Origin: Pseudomonadales bacterium
GTDB taxonomy: Bacteria > Pseudomonadota > Gammaproteobacteria > Pseudomonadales > Azotimanducaceae
Assembly: GCA_029251375.1 (NCBI GenBank)
Contig: JAQXDL010000018.1
Coordinates: 122,399-186,398 of the forward strand
Direction: 5' to 3'
DNA length: 64,000 nt
The notes below the pieces were generated by a model that saw nothing but the letters and a program-made list of their open reading frames with translations, was not told the origin of the DNA and did no database searches. Below are positions 9,725-21,152 of this stretch, in pieces. A program made the position numbers and the translations under genes. How positions within the stretch are numbered: position 1 is the first letter of the stretch; the number at the start of each line of letters is the position of its first letter.

Positions 9725-11284
9725 ATGACAACGATAGGTTTTCTCGAACAGGACGTTGCAACCATTCTAGCCTGTAAGGGCAGAGTCGTGGTTGGATTCA
9801 GCGGTGGCTTAGATTCCCATGTGCTTCTGCATCTGCTTCAAAACCTGCTCGGAAACTCTCATCAAAACCGCCATCAAGATCCTTATCAAAACGCCCTTCA
9901 AAACGCCCTTCAAAACGCCCATGAAATCGCCCTTCAAAACCCTCAAGAAAACCCAATTGAAGGCGCTCGAGGAAAAGAGGCTGTTCAAGAACAAGGCTCT
10001 GATAGTGAAGATCACAATATCAAGCCAAGTACTGCTCCGACTTTGTGTGCGCTGCATATTGATCACGACCTACAATCTGAATCGGCTCAGTGGGCCTCGC
10101 ATTGTGCAGATGTCTGTCGGACACTTGATATTCCGTTTCACTGTGAAATCGTTAAGGTCAGCACGCAAGGTAACTTGGAGGCTAATGCGCGTCAGGCTCG
10201 TTATACGGTTTTTGAGCAATCATTAGGTGAACAGGATCTGCTTCTTCTCGGGCACCATCTAGACGATCAAGTCGAGACCGCGTATCTGCAATTTCTCAGA
10301 GGTACAAAGCCCTTCGGCCTGCAGGGTATGCCCAAGACAAGGCCGGTTGGGCTAAGCGTCTTGCTGCGGCCTATGTTGCACTTAGCGCGGCGCGATATAC
10401 TTGAATATGCGCAGACCCATAAGCTCGCTTGGATCGAAGATCCAAGTAATGCTGAACATCACTTTGATCGAAACTATCTCCGGGGCGAGCTTATTCCGCT
10501 GATGGAAAAGCGCTGGCCTGATATGAAGCCTAACATTCAGCGTTATATCGCCAAGACCCAGAGTGCCAATCAACTTATCGCTGAGATTGCTGAACAGGAC
10601 TTCGATGCAATAGCTTTTTCGCCGTTATCCGTCAGTCTGCTAGGACTGCGAGCATTATCGATGCCACGGCTGGAGAATGTGCTGCGTTTTTGGTTTGGAC
10701 AACATCAATCTAAGTCGCCGAGCGATAAATTTATCAACGCCATCGTAAAAGGTTTGGTGCAGCCAACCGATAGTCCTCAAATGGAGGCTGATCCTATTTT
10801 TCGCTGGCAGGGTTTATGTTTGAGTCGAAACCAGCAGGCAGTGGTTTTGTTGCCAGAAGTTGACGAGCCGACCTATTTTCAAGGTCAGCTATTGCCAAAC
10901 ACAGATTTACGCACGTCTGAATTGACGGGCCCGGTCTCAACAGTCGCTTCCTTGGCAACCGGTGGGATAGCGCACGGTGCCGGCGTGCTTCGAGTTGAAC
11001 GGGTGATCGGTGCGGGTCTTAGCCTGCAAGAAGGGCAATGCCTCGAGATAAGAAGGCGTCAGGGTGGTGAAAAGCTCAAATTTGAACGTCATCGAAGTTT
11101 GAAAAATATCTTTCAAGAATCCGGCGTGCCCGCCGTCCTGCGTGATACTGTGCCGCTGCTCTATGTTGATGATGAGCTGGTCGGTATCGCCGCAATCAGC
11201 CCTATCGGACCCATGATTTGCATAGTCCCGGCTCGTCGTGCGGGTAGCAATGAGCAGGGATGGGTTGTTGAATGGAATTTATAG
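9725..11284 (+). CDS. tilS: tRNA(Ile)-lysidine synthase TilS with a repeat-derived insertion
   Basis: ATP-dependent enzyme that converts C34 of tRNA-Ile(CAU) to lysidine, switching its decoding from AUG to AUA. The PP-loop 'GFSGGLDSHVLLHLL' is at residues 24-38, followed by 'ALHIDHDL' and 'LLLGHHLDDQVET'. The C-terminal TilS domain carries 'IRRRQGGEKL'. Between the PP-loop and the 'HIDHDL' strand there is an extra segment of about 60 residues rich in Gln, Asn, Ala and His, encoded by a 12-bp tandem array. This makes the protein 519 residues instead of about 430-450. The frame stays open, so the enzyme is probably functional with a disordered loop. Confidence 0.93.
   Translation: MTTIGFLEQDVATILACKGRVVVGFSGGLDSHVLLHLLQNLLGNSHQNRHQDPYQNALQNALQNAHEIALQNPQENPIEGARGKEAVQEQGSDSEDHNIKPSTAPTLCALHIDHDLQSESAQWASHCADVCRTLDIPFHCEIVKVSTQGNLEANARQARYTVFEQSLGEQDLLLLGHHLDDQVETAYLQFLRGTKPFGLQGMPKTRPVGLSVLLRPMLHLARRDILEYAQTHKLAWIEDPSNAEHHFDRNYLRGELIPLMEKRWPDMKPNIQRYIAKTQSANQLIAEIAEQDFDAIAFSPLSVSLLGLRALSMPRLENVLRFWFGQHQSKSPSDKFINAIVKGLVQPTDSPQMEADPIFRWQGLCLSRNQQAVVLLPEVDEPTYFQGQLLPNTDLRTSELTGPVSTVASLATGGIAHGAGVLRVERVIGAGLSLQEGQCLEIRRRQGGEKLKFERHRSLKNIFQESGVPAVLRDTVPLLYVDDELVGIAAISPIGPMICIVPARRAGSNEQGWVVEWNL
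9839..9970 (+). repeat. In-frame 12-bp tandem repeat array within tilS
   Basis: About eleven degenerate 12-bp units run in frame through the tilS coding region; the clearest is CAAAACGCCCTT at 9887-9898 and 9899-9910. Neighbouring units differ by one to four bases (for example GAAATCGCCCTT at 9923 and GAAAACCCAATT at 9947). The 12-bp period adds exactly four residues per unit (Gln-Asn-Ala-Leu type), so copy-number change keeps the frame. Confidence 0.85.
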
Positions 11285-11400
11285 CAACATTTTAGCCCGA
11301 TTTACTAAAATCGGATTGAGCGAGAATTGCATGAGTGGTATTCTAGAAAGCCATCTTGGTTAGGTTCTCTGACCATCTTAAAATTCTCGATGGGAGTTAA

Positions 11401-13032
<1,632 letters not shown>

Positions 13033-13117
13033 TGTCCAGTGGGTGACCACGGCATAATGAGACTTAACTTTTCTGCAGCTTTGACGGGTAGATGCCGAGT
13101 GAGAGGCAAAGAAAACT

Positions 13118-13969
13118 ATGGATACTAAAACGATGAACTTATGTGATTTTACCGTCGGTGATAAAACCCCTTTCTTTCTGATTGCAGGAACCTGTGTTGT
13201 TGAGTCGGAACAGATGGCTTTGGATACGGCGGCACAACTGAAAGAGGATTGTGACGACCTAGGTATTCACTTGATCTATAAATCCTCCTTCGATAAAGCG
13301 AATCGTTCCTCAGGTGAGAGTTATCGTGGTCCTGGCTTGGATGTAGGTTTGAAAATCCTGCAGCAGGTAAAAGACGATTTAGGTTTGCCGGTACTGACAG
13401 ATGTACATGAAGATACGCCGCTAGATGAAGTTTGCGATGTGGTATCTGTGCTGCAAACACCCGCATTTCTCTGTCGCCAAACAAATTTCATTCAAAATGT
13501 TGCTGCCATGGGGCTTCCCGTCAATATTAAGAAAGGCCAGTTCTTAGCGCCCTGGGATATGGTGCATGTCATTGAGAAGGCGCGGGCGACAGGCAATCAA
13601 AATATTATGGCCTGTGAGCGTGGTGTGAGTTTTGGCTATAACAATTTAGTGTCAGATATGCGCTCACTGGCAGTGATGAAGCAAATAGGCTGCCCCGTAG
13701 TGTTCGATGCGACACACAGTGTGCAATTACCCGGTGGCCAGGGCGCAAGTTCTGGTGGCCAGAGAGAAATGGTGCCGGTTCTCGCGCGAGCTGCAGTCAG
13801 TGTTGGCATTCACGGTTTATTTATGGAAACACATCCTGAGCCAGACAAAGCCCTCAGCGATGGACCCAACTCGTGGCCGCTAGGACGCATGCATGAATTG
13901 TTGTCACTGTTGAAGGTTATCGACACCACGATCAAATCAAGTAATCTGCCTGAATTGTCGATGGACTAG
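13118..13969 (+). CDS. kdsA: 3-deoxy-8-phosphooctulonate synthase KdsA
   Basis: Condenses phosphoenolpyruvate with arabinose-5-phosphate to make Kdo-8-phosphate for the LPS inner core. The 283-residue TIM-barrel protein matches family length. Seen motifs are '[18 protein letters not shown]', '[12 protein letters not shown]', 'PVLTDVHE', '[13 protein letters not shown]', '[14 protein letters not shown]' and '[20 protein letters not shown]'. The start ATG at 13118 lies 85 nt after pyrG with AGAGG upstream. It serves the same lipid A/LPS pathway as the lpx genes at the beginning of the window. Confidence 0.97.
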   Translation: MDTKTMNLCDFTVGDKTPFFLIAGTCVVESEQMALDTAAQLKEDCDDLGIHLIYKSSFDKANRSSGESYRGPGLDVGLKILQQVKDDLGLPVLTDVHEDTPLDEVCDVVSVLQTPAFLCRQTNFIQNVAAMGLPVNIKKGQFLAPWDMVHVIEKARATGNQNIMACERGVSFGYNNLVSDMRSLAVMKQIGCPVVFDATHSVQLPGGQGASSGGQREMVPVLARAAVSVGIHGLFMETHPEPDKALSDGPNSWPLGRMHELLSLLKVIDTTIKSSNLPELSMD

Positions 13970-13978
13970 ATTGCGCCT

Positions 13979-14016
13979 TGAGGCCGTCGGGTCGTGCGGC
14001 AGGCCTCATCGGTTTT
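13979..14016 (+). terminator. Possible terminator between kdsA and eno
   Basis: TGAGGCC at 13979-13985 pairs with GGCCTCA at 14002-14008 across a GC-rich loop that may pair further. The stem is followed, after TCGG, by five T residues. It could separate kdsA from eno; the long loop makes this less certain than the other terminators in the window. Confidence 0.45.
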
Positions 14017-14076
14017 TAAGCCATACGCGATAACGTAAAATATAAGATAGAGATTAAACTGTTAGGAGATGTTTGA

Positions 14077-15360
<1,284 letters not shown>

Positions 15361-15366
15361 ACTTTG

Positions 15367-15657
15367 ATGACCGTCTACAAAATCCTCTTAGCGCTGTTAG
15401 TCATCACCTTGTTGGTGCTGCAGACGCGACTTTGGATTGGCGAGGGAAGTTACGCGCATGTTGACAGTCTTGAAAAGAAAGTCGTTGTAGAGGAAGTTGC
15501 GAATTCAGTTAAAAATGAAAGAAATGAAGTTTTGCGGGCTGAAATTCGTGATCTCAAAAGTGGTCATGGATCCATTGAAGAAAAGGCACGAGTTGAATTA
15601 GGGTTGATAAAAGAAGGTGAAACATTCTACTTACTGGTTGAACAGGACGAACCCTAG
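15367..15657 (+). CDS. ftsB: Cell division protein FtsB
   Basis: Small bitopic inner-membrane protein of the FtsQLB complex, which activates septal peptidoglycan synthesis. The 96-residue product has a single N-terminal transmembrane segment (about residues 3-20), a coiled-coil region with alternating charged and hydrophobic residues (about 30-70), and 'ARVELGLIKEGETFY' near the C terminus, the conserved FtsB end. The first codon could be TTG 15364, but ATG 15367 immediately follows it and is preferred. It lies between eno and ispD, its usual place. Confidence 0.92.
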   Translation: MTVYKILLALLVITLLVLQTRLWIGEGSYAHVDSLEKKVVVEEVANSVKNERNEVLRAEIRDLKSGHGSIEEKARVELGLIKEGETFYLLVEQDEP

Positions 15658-15660
15658 ATA

Positions 15661-16467
15661 ATGTCCGATTTGCCCGGTAGCGACCTTCAAAGTTTAAAAG
15701 ATGTCACCCTGATTGTGCCAGCCGCGGGCATCGGCAGCAGAATGTCTGCTTCGAAACCCAAGCAATATCTGTCGATTGCTGGCAAACCTATTCTGGCACA
15801 CACCCTCAAAAAATTATTGCAACTTAACCCAAGAAAAATAGTTCTGGTTGTGTCGGCGCAGGATCATGAGTTCGAGTTGATTGAATTTGTTGATCGATGT
15901 GACATTGTTATTGGCGGGTCGAGTCGAGCAGCATCGGTAAGCAATGGTCTTGCCAGTTTGGATTGTGACGCAGACGATTGGGTTATGGTGCATGATTGTG
16001 CTCGTCCCTGCGTTCGGACTGCAGATATTTTTGAGTTGTATAATCGACTCCGGAACACTGATGTTGGCGGCATACTTGCGGTGCCAGTGTCCGATACACT
16101 AAAGAAAATCGTTGCAAGTCATCCTCTGCCATTTTCCGAGGATGCGCAAAAAAAGACCTTGCAAGCATCATCTAATGAGACCGTCACTGAATCCCCCAGT
16201 GAGACGATAAGGATTCAGGAGACGCTCGATAGAAGTGAGTTGTGGTTAGCACAAACGCCGCAGATGTTTCGGTTTGGCATGCTCAAGCAGGCCCTCGATC
16301 AGGCAATTGAATCTGAGATAGAGATTACTGATGAGGCCTCCGCAATTGAGGCATCGGGACAGGCGCCTGAAATTGTTGAAGGCAGCAAAGATAATATCAA
16401 GATCACAACACAAGAAGATTTGTTACATGCGGCGTATATTCTTTCCCAGCAGGAGTCGATCAATTGA
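15661..16467 (+). CDS. ispD: 2-C-methyl-D-erythritol 4-phosphate cytidylyltransferase IspD
   Basis: Non-mevalonate isoprenoid pathway: transfers CMP to MEP. It has the nucleotide-binding 'IVPAAGIGSRMSASKPKQYL', 'VMVHDCARPCVR', 'AVPVSDTLKKI', 'LAQTPQMFRFGML' and 'ITDEASAIEASG'. At 268 residues it is about 30 longer than E. coli IspD, because of an extra Ser/Glu/Thr-rich loop (about residues 150-180) between 'SDTLKK' and 'QTPQMF'. The stop codon overlaps the ispF start, giving the usual coupled ispDF pair. Confidence 0.94.
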   Translation: MSDLPGSDLQSLKDVTLIVPAAGIGSRMSASKPKQYLSIAGKPILAHTLKKLLQLNPRKIVLVVSAQDHEFELIEFVDRCDIVIGGSSRAASVSNGLASLDCDADDWVMVHDCARPCVRTADIFELYNRLRNTDVGGILAVPVSDTLKKIVASHPLPFSEDAQKKTLQASSNETVTESPSETIRIQETLDRSELWLAQTPQMFRFGMLKQALDQAIESEIEITDEASAIEASGQAPEIVEGSKDNIKITTQEDLLHAAYILSQQESIN

Positions 16468-16949
16468 GAATTGGTAATGGGTTTGATGCGCATAGGTTTG
16501 GTGAGGCGCAGGTTGGGTCGATAAAGCTGGGCGGTGTCTCAGTCCCCTTCGATCGTGTCATCATTGCTCATTCTGATGGCGACGTGTTACTGCATGCGCT
16601 TTGCGATGCACTACTCGGTGCGTTGGCGCTCGGTGATATAGGTAAACACTTTCCTGACACGGATCCCGCGTTTAAGAACGCAGATAGTTTGCAATTATTG
16701 ACCGCGACTTATCAAAAACTCATAGGCCTAGGCTACGAACTCGTTAATGCTGATTTGACACTGATTGCTCAGGCTCCTCGCGTCGCAAATTACATTGACG
16801 CCATGCAAGAGACTGTCGCTGCCACCCTACAAGTCTCAATTGATTGCATAAGCGTTAAGGCGACAACCACAGAAAGAATGGGTTATATCGGTCGCGAGGA
16901 AGGACTTGCGGCGCAGGCGACTGTGCTCGTGCGTAAAATTGAAGCCTAA
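16464..16949 (+). CDS. ispF: 2-C-methyl-D-erythritol 2,4-cyclodiphosphate synthase IspF
   Basis: Cyclises CDP-ME-2-phosphate to MEcPP in isoprenoid synthesis. The 161-residue protein has the zinc-binding 'GFDAHRF' at the N terminus, 'HSDGDVLLHALCDALLGA', 'GDIGKHFPDTD' and the C-terminal 'KATTTERMGYIGREEG'. TTG at 16464 overlaps the ispD stop (TTGA) and has AGGAG 8 nt upstream, so it is the supported start. Confidence 0.96.
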   Translation: MRIGNGFDAHRFGEAQVGSIKLGGVSVPFDRVIIAHSDGDVLLHALCDALLGALALGDIGKHFPDTDPAFKNADSLQLLTATYQKLIGLGYELVNADLTLIAQAPRVANYIDAMQETVAATLQVSIDCISVKATTTERMGYIGREEGLAAQATVLVRKIEA

Positions 16950-16952
16950 TTC

Positions 16953-17939
16953 ATGAGCGCCGTTTTCGAATCCAAGCAACTCGACTTTCCTCGCCTTCAT
17001 GGACCTGCCGTTGGTGCAGGTATTTTGCGGCAGAGTTGGAAAGATTTTGTGGTTGAAGAACAATTAGGTTTTGAGTTAACCGGCGCAGGAGAGCATGTTT
17101 ACCTGAAAATTCGCAAATGCGGCGCTAACACTGGCTGGGTTTCTGATCGCCTCGCAGAGTTCTTAGAGCTTCGCTATTTTGACGTTGGATATGCGGGTAA
17201 AAAGGATCGACATGCCGTAACAACTCAATGGTTTAGCTGTTGGTTACCTGGGCTACAGGAGCCCGATTTGAGCGGCTTAAACATTGAAGGTGTCGAATTG
17301 TTGGATGTTGTTCGGCATGAGAGAAAGTTACGCATCGGCGCGCATAGCGGCAATCGATTTCGGTTGCAGGTAACAAATCTCAGCGGCGATCAGGCAATGA
17401 TTGAAGCGCGATTAGACGCAATTAGAAAAACAGGCTTTCCCAATTACTTCGGCAAACAACGGTTTGGCATTGATTGTAATAACTTAAAGCATGCCAGCAT
17501 GATGTTTGCCGGAACTAAGTTTGCAAGAAAGAAGCGGGGAATCTATTTGTCGGCAGCGCGTTCTTGGCTGTTTAACCAACAGGTAGCGGCAATGATTGAT
17601 GCAGTCTCTGCAAAGACGGTAGATGAAGATAGCTGGAAACCTGATGAGAAACTGTGGTTGTATGGTCTGTCCCCTCATCGAGACATTACCATTCCACCAT
17701 TGTCACCGTCTGACTTTGAGCAGTGGGGCAAAGGTTTAGAGGAATTTAAAGTTAAAGCCAGTGAAAGGCAGATAGGCATTGTGCCAACGGATTTAAAGTG
17801 GACCTTCAACGATGACGGTCTGCTGTTGAGTTTTGACTTGCCGCCCGGTGCTTACGCAACAAGTTTAGTGCAAGAATTAATTCAATTCAGCGATGCGGAT
17901 GATTTTGGTTTTGATTCAAGGTCAGGGGAAAAACATTGA
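16953..17939 (+). CDS. truD: tRNA pseudouridine(13) synthase TruD
   Basis: Forms pseudouridine at position 13 of tRNA-Glu. The 328-residue protein carries the catalytic Asp in '[16 protein letters not shown]' near residues 75-90, together with 'NYFGKQRFG' and the final '[13 protein letters not shown]' motif. It begins 3 nt after ispF and overlaps pcm by 4 nt. surE, which usually follows truD in gammaproteobacteria, is missing here. Confidence 0.96.
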   Translation: MSAVFESKQLDFPRLHGPAVGAGILRQSWKDFVVEEQLGFELTGAGEHVYLKIRKCGANTGWVSDRLAEFLELRYFDVGYAGKKDRHAVTTQWFSCWLPGLQEPDLSGLNIEGVELLDVVRHERKLRIGAHSGNRFRLQVTNLSGDQAMIEARLDAIRKTGFPNYFGKQRFGIDCNNLKHASMMFAGTKFARKKRGIYLSAARSWLFNQQVAAMIDAVSAKTVDEDSWKPDEKLWLYGLSPHRDITIPPLSPSDFEQWGKGLEEFKVKASERQIGIVPTDLKWTFNDDGLLLSFDLPPGAYATSLVQELIQFSDADDFGFDSRSGEKH

Positions 17940-18598
17940 GTAAGGGTTTAGATATACAAGGGACGGGCATGACGTCCCAGCGTACCCGTAGCCGGATGGT
18001 GGCTAGGTTACGCCAACAGGGGATCATGGATGAACACGTGCTGGATGTCATCGATGCGATCCCTCGGCATGTGTTCATTGATGAGGCGCTTGCGCATCGC
18101 GCTTATGAAGACACCGCGTTGCCGATCGGCTTCAATCAAACCATTTCACAACCCTATATTGTTGCCCGCATGACGGAAGCTTTGTTTGCCGCCGGTCCCC
18201 TTACCAAGGTGCTGGAAATAGGCACCGGGTCTGGCTATCAAACGGCCGTACTGGCGCAATTGGCGGACAAGATATATTCCGTTGAACGTATTCAAGGTTT
18301 GCTTGATAAAGCTAAGGAACGCTTACGCATGCTCGGCAACAAAAATACCCAGTTCAAATATGATGACGGTAATATCGGCTGGCCTGATCGTGGTCCCTAC
18401 GACGGTATCATTGTTACCGCGTCGCCGCGGCACGTGCCAAGAGAATTACTAAATCAATTAGCACCAGAAGGTCGCTTGATCGTTCCTGTCGGTGACGAGC
18501 AGCAACAACTTAAACTCATTACAAATCATGATGGTGAGTTTGAAACTGAGGTGCTGGAAGATGTGAAGTTTGTACCTTTGCTCGGTGGTAAAGCGTGA
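17936..18598 (+). CDS. pcm: Protein-L-isoaspartate O-methyltransferase
   Basis: Repairs isoaspartyl residues in damaged proteins using S-adenosylmethionine. The 220-residue protein has '[18 protein letters not shown]', the SAM-binding '[18 protein letters not shown]', 'IYSVERI' and '[13 protein letters not shown]'. TTG at 17936 overlaps the truD stop and has AGGGGA about 6 nt upstream; ATG at 17969 would also keep the whole domain. The run from ispF to the DUF368 gene overlaps or nearly overlaps throughout, which points to one transcript. Confidence 0.95.
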   Translation: MSKGLDIQGTGMTSQRTRSRMVARLRQQGIMDEHVLDVIDAIPRHVFIDEALAHRAYEDTALPIGFNQTISQPYIVARMTEALFAAGPLTKVLEIGTGSGYQTAVLAQLADKIYSVERIQGLLDKAKERLRMLGNKNTQFKYDDGNIGWPDRGPYDGIIVTASPRHVPRELLNQLAPEGRLIVPVGDEQQQLKLITNHDGEFETEVLEDVKFVPLLGGKA

Positions 18599-19581
18599 CC
18601 GAATCAGATTCAGCATCATTGGCGAAACGTCGTATTAACGTCGTTAAAATTTTCATCATCGGATTGGTGATGGGGGCGGCGGAAGTTGTGCCTGGTGTTT
18701 CCGGTGGAACAATTGCCTTTATCACGGGTATTTATCTTCGCTTGATCACCGCCATACAACGATTTACCCCTGTTGTGTTTCGTGATTTGTTTAAAGACGG
18801 TATCAGCGCGACTTGGCTAAGACTCGATATTAATTTTCTGTTGACCTTGTTGGCCGGCATGGCGACGTCCGTGCTGTTGTTCGCAAGCGGTATCCATTAT
18901 CTGCTCGACAATCATCCTATATTTATCTGGTCATTATTTTTTGGCTTGGTTTTGGCGTCGGTTATTTTAGTTGCTAAGCAAATTGCTCGGTTCGGTTGGG
19001 ATCTTGGTTTGTATGTCTTATCGGGTGCGGCCTTCGGTCTAGTGGTGGCAAATCTGCTGCCTGTTGAGGTGTCTCCCACGCCGGTCTATTTGTTTGTAGC
19101 AGGCGCGGTCGCAATCTGTGCTTGGATTCTGCCGGGTCTCTCTGGTAGCTATTTACTGCTGATTCTTGGACTCTATCGTGGCGTCATTGAGGCGATTAAG
19201 AACTTCGACATTGAGCCACTTTTTTATCTCGGCATGGGTATGCTGCTTGGCATCGTTACCTTCGCGCGAATCCTCGATCGATTGTTTCGCAATTATCGTG
19301 ATGCGACCTTGTCACTGTTAACAGGCTTTATGCTTGGCTCGCTGGTTAAACTATGGCCCTGGCAGTATGTCCGTAGCTATCAAATCAAACCTGATGGCAG
19401 CCAAGTACCTTTGGTTTCAGAGCCGGTGACGCCGATGGCTTATGCGGCGATGACCGGGCTTGATGCAGACCTGTTGATGGCGTTGCTTGGACTTGTTGTC
19501 GGGCTGGGTTGTGTCGTACTGCTAGCATTTTTGTCTGTGGCAGAAGCCGAGTCGAAGGATGCTGCTGAAACGATTGGTTAA
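18595..19581 (+). CDS. DUF368 membrane protein, undecaprenyl-phosphate translocase-like
   Basis: The 328-residue polytopic membrane protein has about eight to ten hydrophobic segments and the two DUF368 signatures, '[21 protein letters not shown]' region near residue 30 and '[20 protein letters not shown]' near residue 180, which form an internal repeat. DUF368 proteins (PopT) were recently shown to recycle undecaprenyl phosphate across the inner membrane. GTG at 18595 overlaps the pcm stop by 4 nt. It occupies a position between pcm and nlpD where this gene is not normally found, next to envelope genes, which fits a role in cell-wall lipid carrier recycling. The function here is inferred from the family. 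Confidence 0.85.
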   Translation: MTESDSASLAKRRINVVKIFIIGLVMGAAEVVPGVSGGTIAFITGIYLRLITAIQRFTPVVFRDLFKDGISATWLRLDINFLLTLLAGMATSVLLFASGIHYLLDNHPIFIWSLFFGLVLASVILVAKQIARFGWDLGLYVLSGAAFGLVVANLLPVEVSPTPVYLFVAGAVAICAWILPGLSGSYLLLILGLYRGVIEAIKNFDIEPLFYLGMGMLLGIVTFARILDRLFRNYRDATLSLLTGFMLGSLVKLWPWQYVRSYQIKPDGSQVPLVSEPVTPMAYAAMTGLDADLLMALLGLVVGLGCVVLLAFLSVAEAESKDAAETIG

Positions 19582-19660
19582 AATCTAATTTTTTATAAAA
19601 ATAGCAATGATGTATCGATGCCAATACAAAGGAACACGCGAGGTCAGGCTTAACGCCTTG

Positions 19661-20428
19661 ATGGCATATTTATGCCCAAGACCTGTCGCTATGTTGATTT
19701 GTATGGTGTTGAGTCTTAGCTTGTTCAGCGGTTGCTCATCAACAAATGGTGGTGTGCCGGTATTCAATGCCGGTGAGCGTTTATTCTCTGGTTCGCGTTC
19801 ACATGTGGTGAGGTCAGGTGAAACCCTGTACTCGATCGCGTTTCGCTACGGTCTTGATTTCAACGAAATCGCGCATGCTAATAACATTAAGGCACCGTAC
19901 CTGATTTTTGTCGATCAAAAGATATCGTTACCGCGCGGTGCCAGCACGAAGACAAAAAACACTAGCAAGGCCAAGTCAAAAACTAAGAAAACAAAGACGG
20001 CCAAGAAGACTCAACCGTCGGCTTCGAAGCCTCAGAAAACACTAAGTAATGATTCTCAAATAAAATGGCGTTGGCCCATTAGCGGTGAAATTGTCTCCGG
20101 CTTTTCACTCAGCGGAAAGGTCAATAAGGGTGTTGATCTTCGTGGAAAGTTGGGCGAGTCCGTGCTGTCGGCAGGTCCTGGCGTAGTTGTTTACGCAGGC
20201 GGTGGGCTGCGAGGTTATAGCAAGTTGGTGATTGTGAAGCACAGTGATCGCTACTTAAGTGCTTATGGAAATAATGGCGCAATTTTTGTGAAAGAAGGCG
20301 ACAAAATCACCGCCGGTGAAAAGATTGCTGTCATAGGCTCAAGTGGGTCAACAATTGAAATACTTCATTTCGAGATTCGAAGAAACGGCAAACCAGAGAA
20401 CCCTCTCATATATTTGCCGAAGCGATAA
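19661..20428 (+). CDS. nlpD: NlpD-like lipoprotein with LysM and degenerate M23 domains
   Basis: Predicted activator of cell-separation amidases, anchored in the outer membrane. A signal peptide ends in the lipobox 'LFSGC', followed by a LysM peptidoglycan-binding domain ('HVVRSGETLYSIAFRYGLD'), a Lys/Thr/Ser-rich linker, and a C-terminal LytM/M23 domain. The usual metal-binding residues are replaced: Asn where 'HxGxD' has His, and Ile where 'HLH' has its first His. The fold is therefore probably non-catalytic, as in NlpD and EnvC. The frame is open from 19607; ATG 19661 gives a 25-residue signal peptide. rpoS, normally the next gene, is absent. Confidence 0.88.
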   Translation: MAYLCPRPVAMLICMVLSLSLFSGCSSTNGGVPVFNAGERLFSGSRSHVVRSGETLYSIAFRYGLDFNEIAHANNIKAPYLIFVDQKISLPRGASTKTKNTSKAKSKTKKTKTAKKTQPSASKPQKTLSNDSQIKWRWPISGEIVSGFSLSGKVNKGVDLRGKLGESVLSAGPGVVVYAGGGLRGYSKLVIVKHSDRYLSAYGNNGAIFVKEGDKITAGEKIAVIGSSGSTIEILHFEIRRNGKPENPLIYLPKR

Positions 20429-20502
20429 CAGACAACCGTGCGGCATTTGCTTGGCATTGATAGTGGTTAATTAGCGAAATTTAAAGCCCAGAGATTATAT
20501 CG

Positions 20503-20572
20503 ATGGATTTAGATTTACAGATTTAGAGGCACAGATCGAGAGGTACAGATTTAGAGGTACAGAATTAGAGGG
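20503..20572 (+). repeat. 14-bp degenerate tandem repeat between nlpD-like gene and fdxA
   Basis: Five 14-bp units run head to tail. The clearest is ACAGATTTAGAGGT (20545-20558), with variants starting at 20517, 20531 and 20559 and a more divergent first unit at 20503. The core TTAGAGGTAC also occurs twice in the array downstream of recA. The array occupies the interval where rpoS would be expected. Confidence 0.85.
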
Positions 20573-20672
20573 CTAGCTTTATCGCGTGGTAATTGCTTGA
20601 ATAATGCGCCAGAGTCCTGGTTGGCATTGTCGCAGCGTAGGTCGTGAGCAGGTGAATGGAATGGAACAGAGT

Positions 20673-20700
20673 TTAAACCGCACAAGGTTGTGCGGTTTAA
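20673..20700. terminator. Bidirectional terminator between the nlpD-like gene and fdxA
   Basis: A perfect 13-bp inverted repeat (TTAAACCGCACAA at 20673-20685, TTGTGCGGTTTAA at 20688-20700) lies between two convergent genes, 13 nt from the fdxA stop. The AAA/TTT ends of the stem allow use in both directions, although no long T run follows. Confidence 0.7.
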
Positions 20701-20713
20701 GCGATGTAGACTT

Positions 20714-21037
20714 TTATCTTTCGAGGTGAGCCATCTTTCCTTTTACGTCGGCCCATTCTTCTGCATCATCAAGCGGATCTTTCTTTTCTGTTATGTTTGG
20801 CCAAATTTCAGCCAGCTCAGCGTTCAATTCAAGAAATTCCTGCTCATCCTCCGGCAGTTCATCCTCTGAGAAAATTGCGTCGATAGGACACTCAGGTTCA
20901 CACAAAGCGCAGTCAATGCACTCATCAGGATTGATAACTAGAAAGTTAGGTCCTTCGTAAAAACAATCTACAGGACAAACTTCAACACAGTCCGTATGTT
21001 TGCACTTGATGCATGCATCACTCACCACAAATGTCAT
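20714..21037 (-). CDS. fdxA: Seven-iron ferredoxin FdxA
   Basis: Small electron carrier with one 3Fe-4S and one 4Fe-4S cluster. The 107-residue protein has '[18 protein letters not shown]' and '[17 protein letters not shown]' near the N terminus and a negatively charged C-terminal extension ending near 'KMAHLER', as in Azotobacter/Pseudomonas-type ferredoxin I. AAGGA precedes the ATG. It lies next to mutS, on the same strand, as in Pseudomonas, where rpoS is on the other side. Confidence 0.95.
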   Translation of the reverse strand: MTFVVSDACIKCKHTDCVEVCPVDCFYEGPNFLVINPDECIDCALCEPECPIDAIFSEDELPEDEQEFLELNAELAEIWPNITEKKDPLDDAEEWADVKGKMAHLER

Positions 21038-21152
21038 TTATGTTTCCTTATTTATAACGTTAGTATTTGGCAGAAAAAAGCATTCTAGCAGCTTTTTGGG
21101 CTACCACAAGATGTAGCCATCGTCAGTTTTTAAGTCTTTCGGATCAACTGGC

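Noticed and set aside
9809..10226. Open frames on both strands overlapping the tilS repeat
   Set aside because: Shadow frames created by the in-frame repeat; the tilS frame has clear catalytic motifs.
11297..11314. Stem CCGATTT/AAATCGG after tilS considered as a terminator
   Set aside because: A/T-rich stem with no T run after it; support is too weak.
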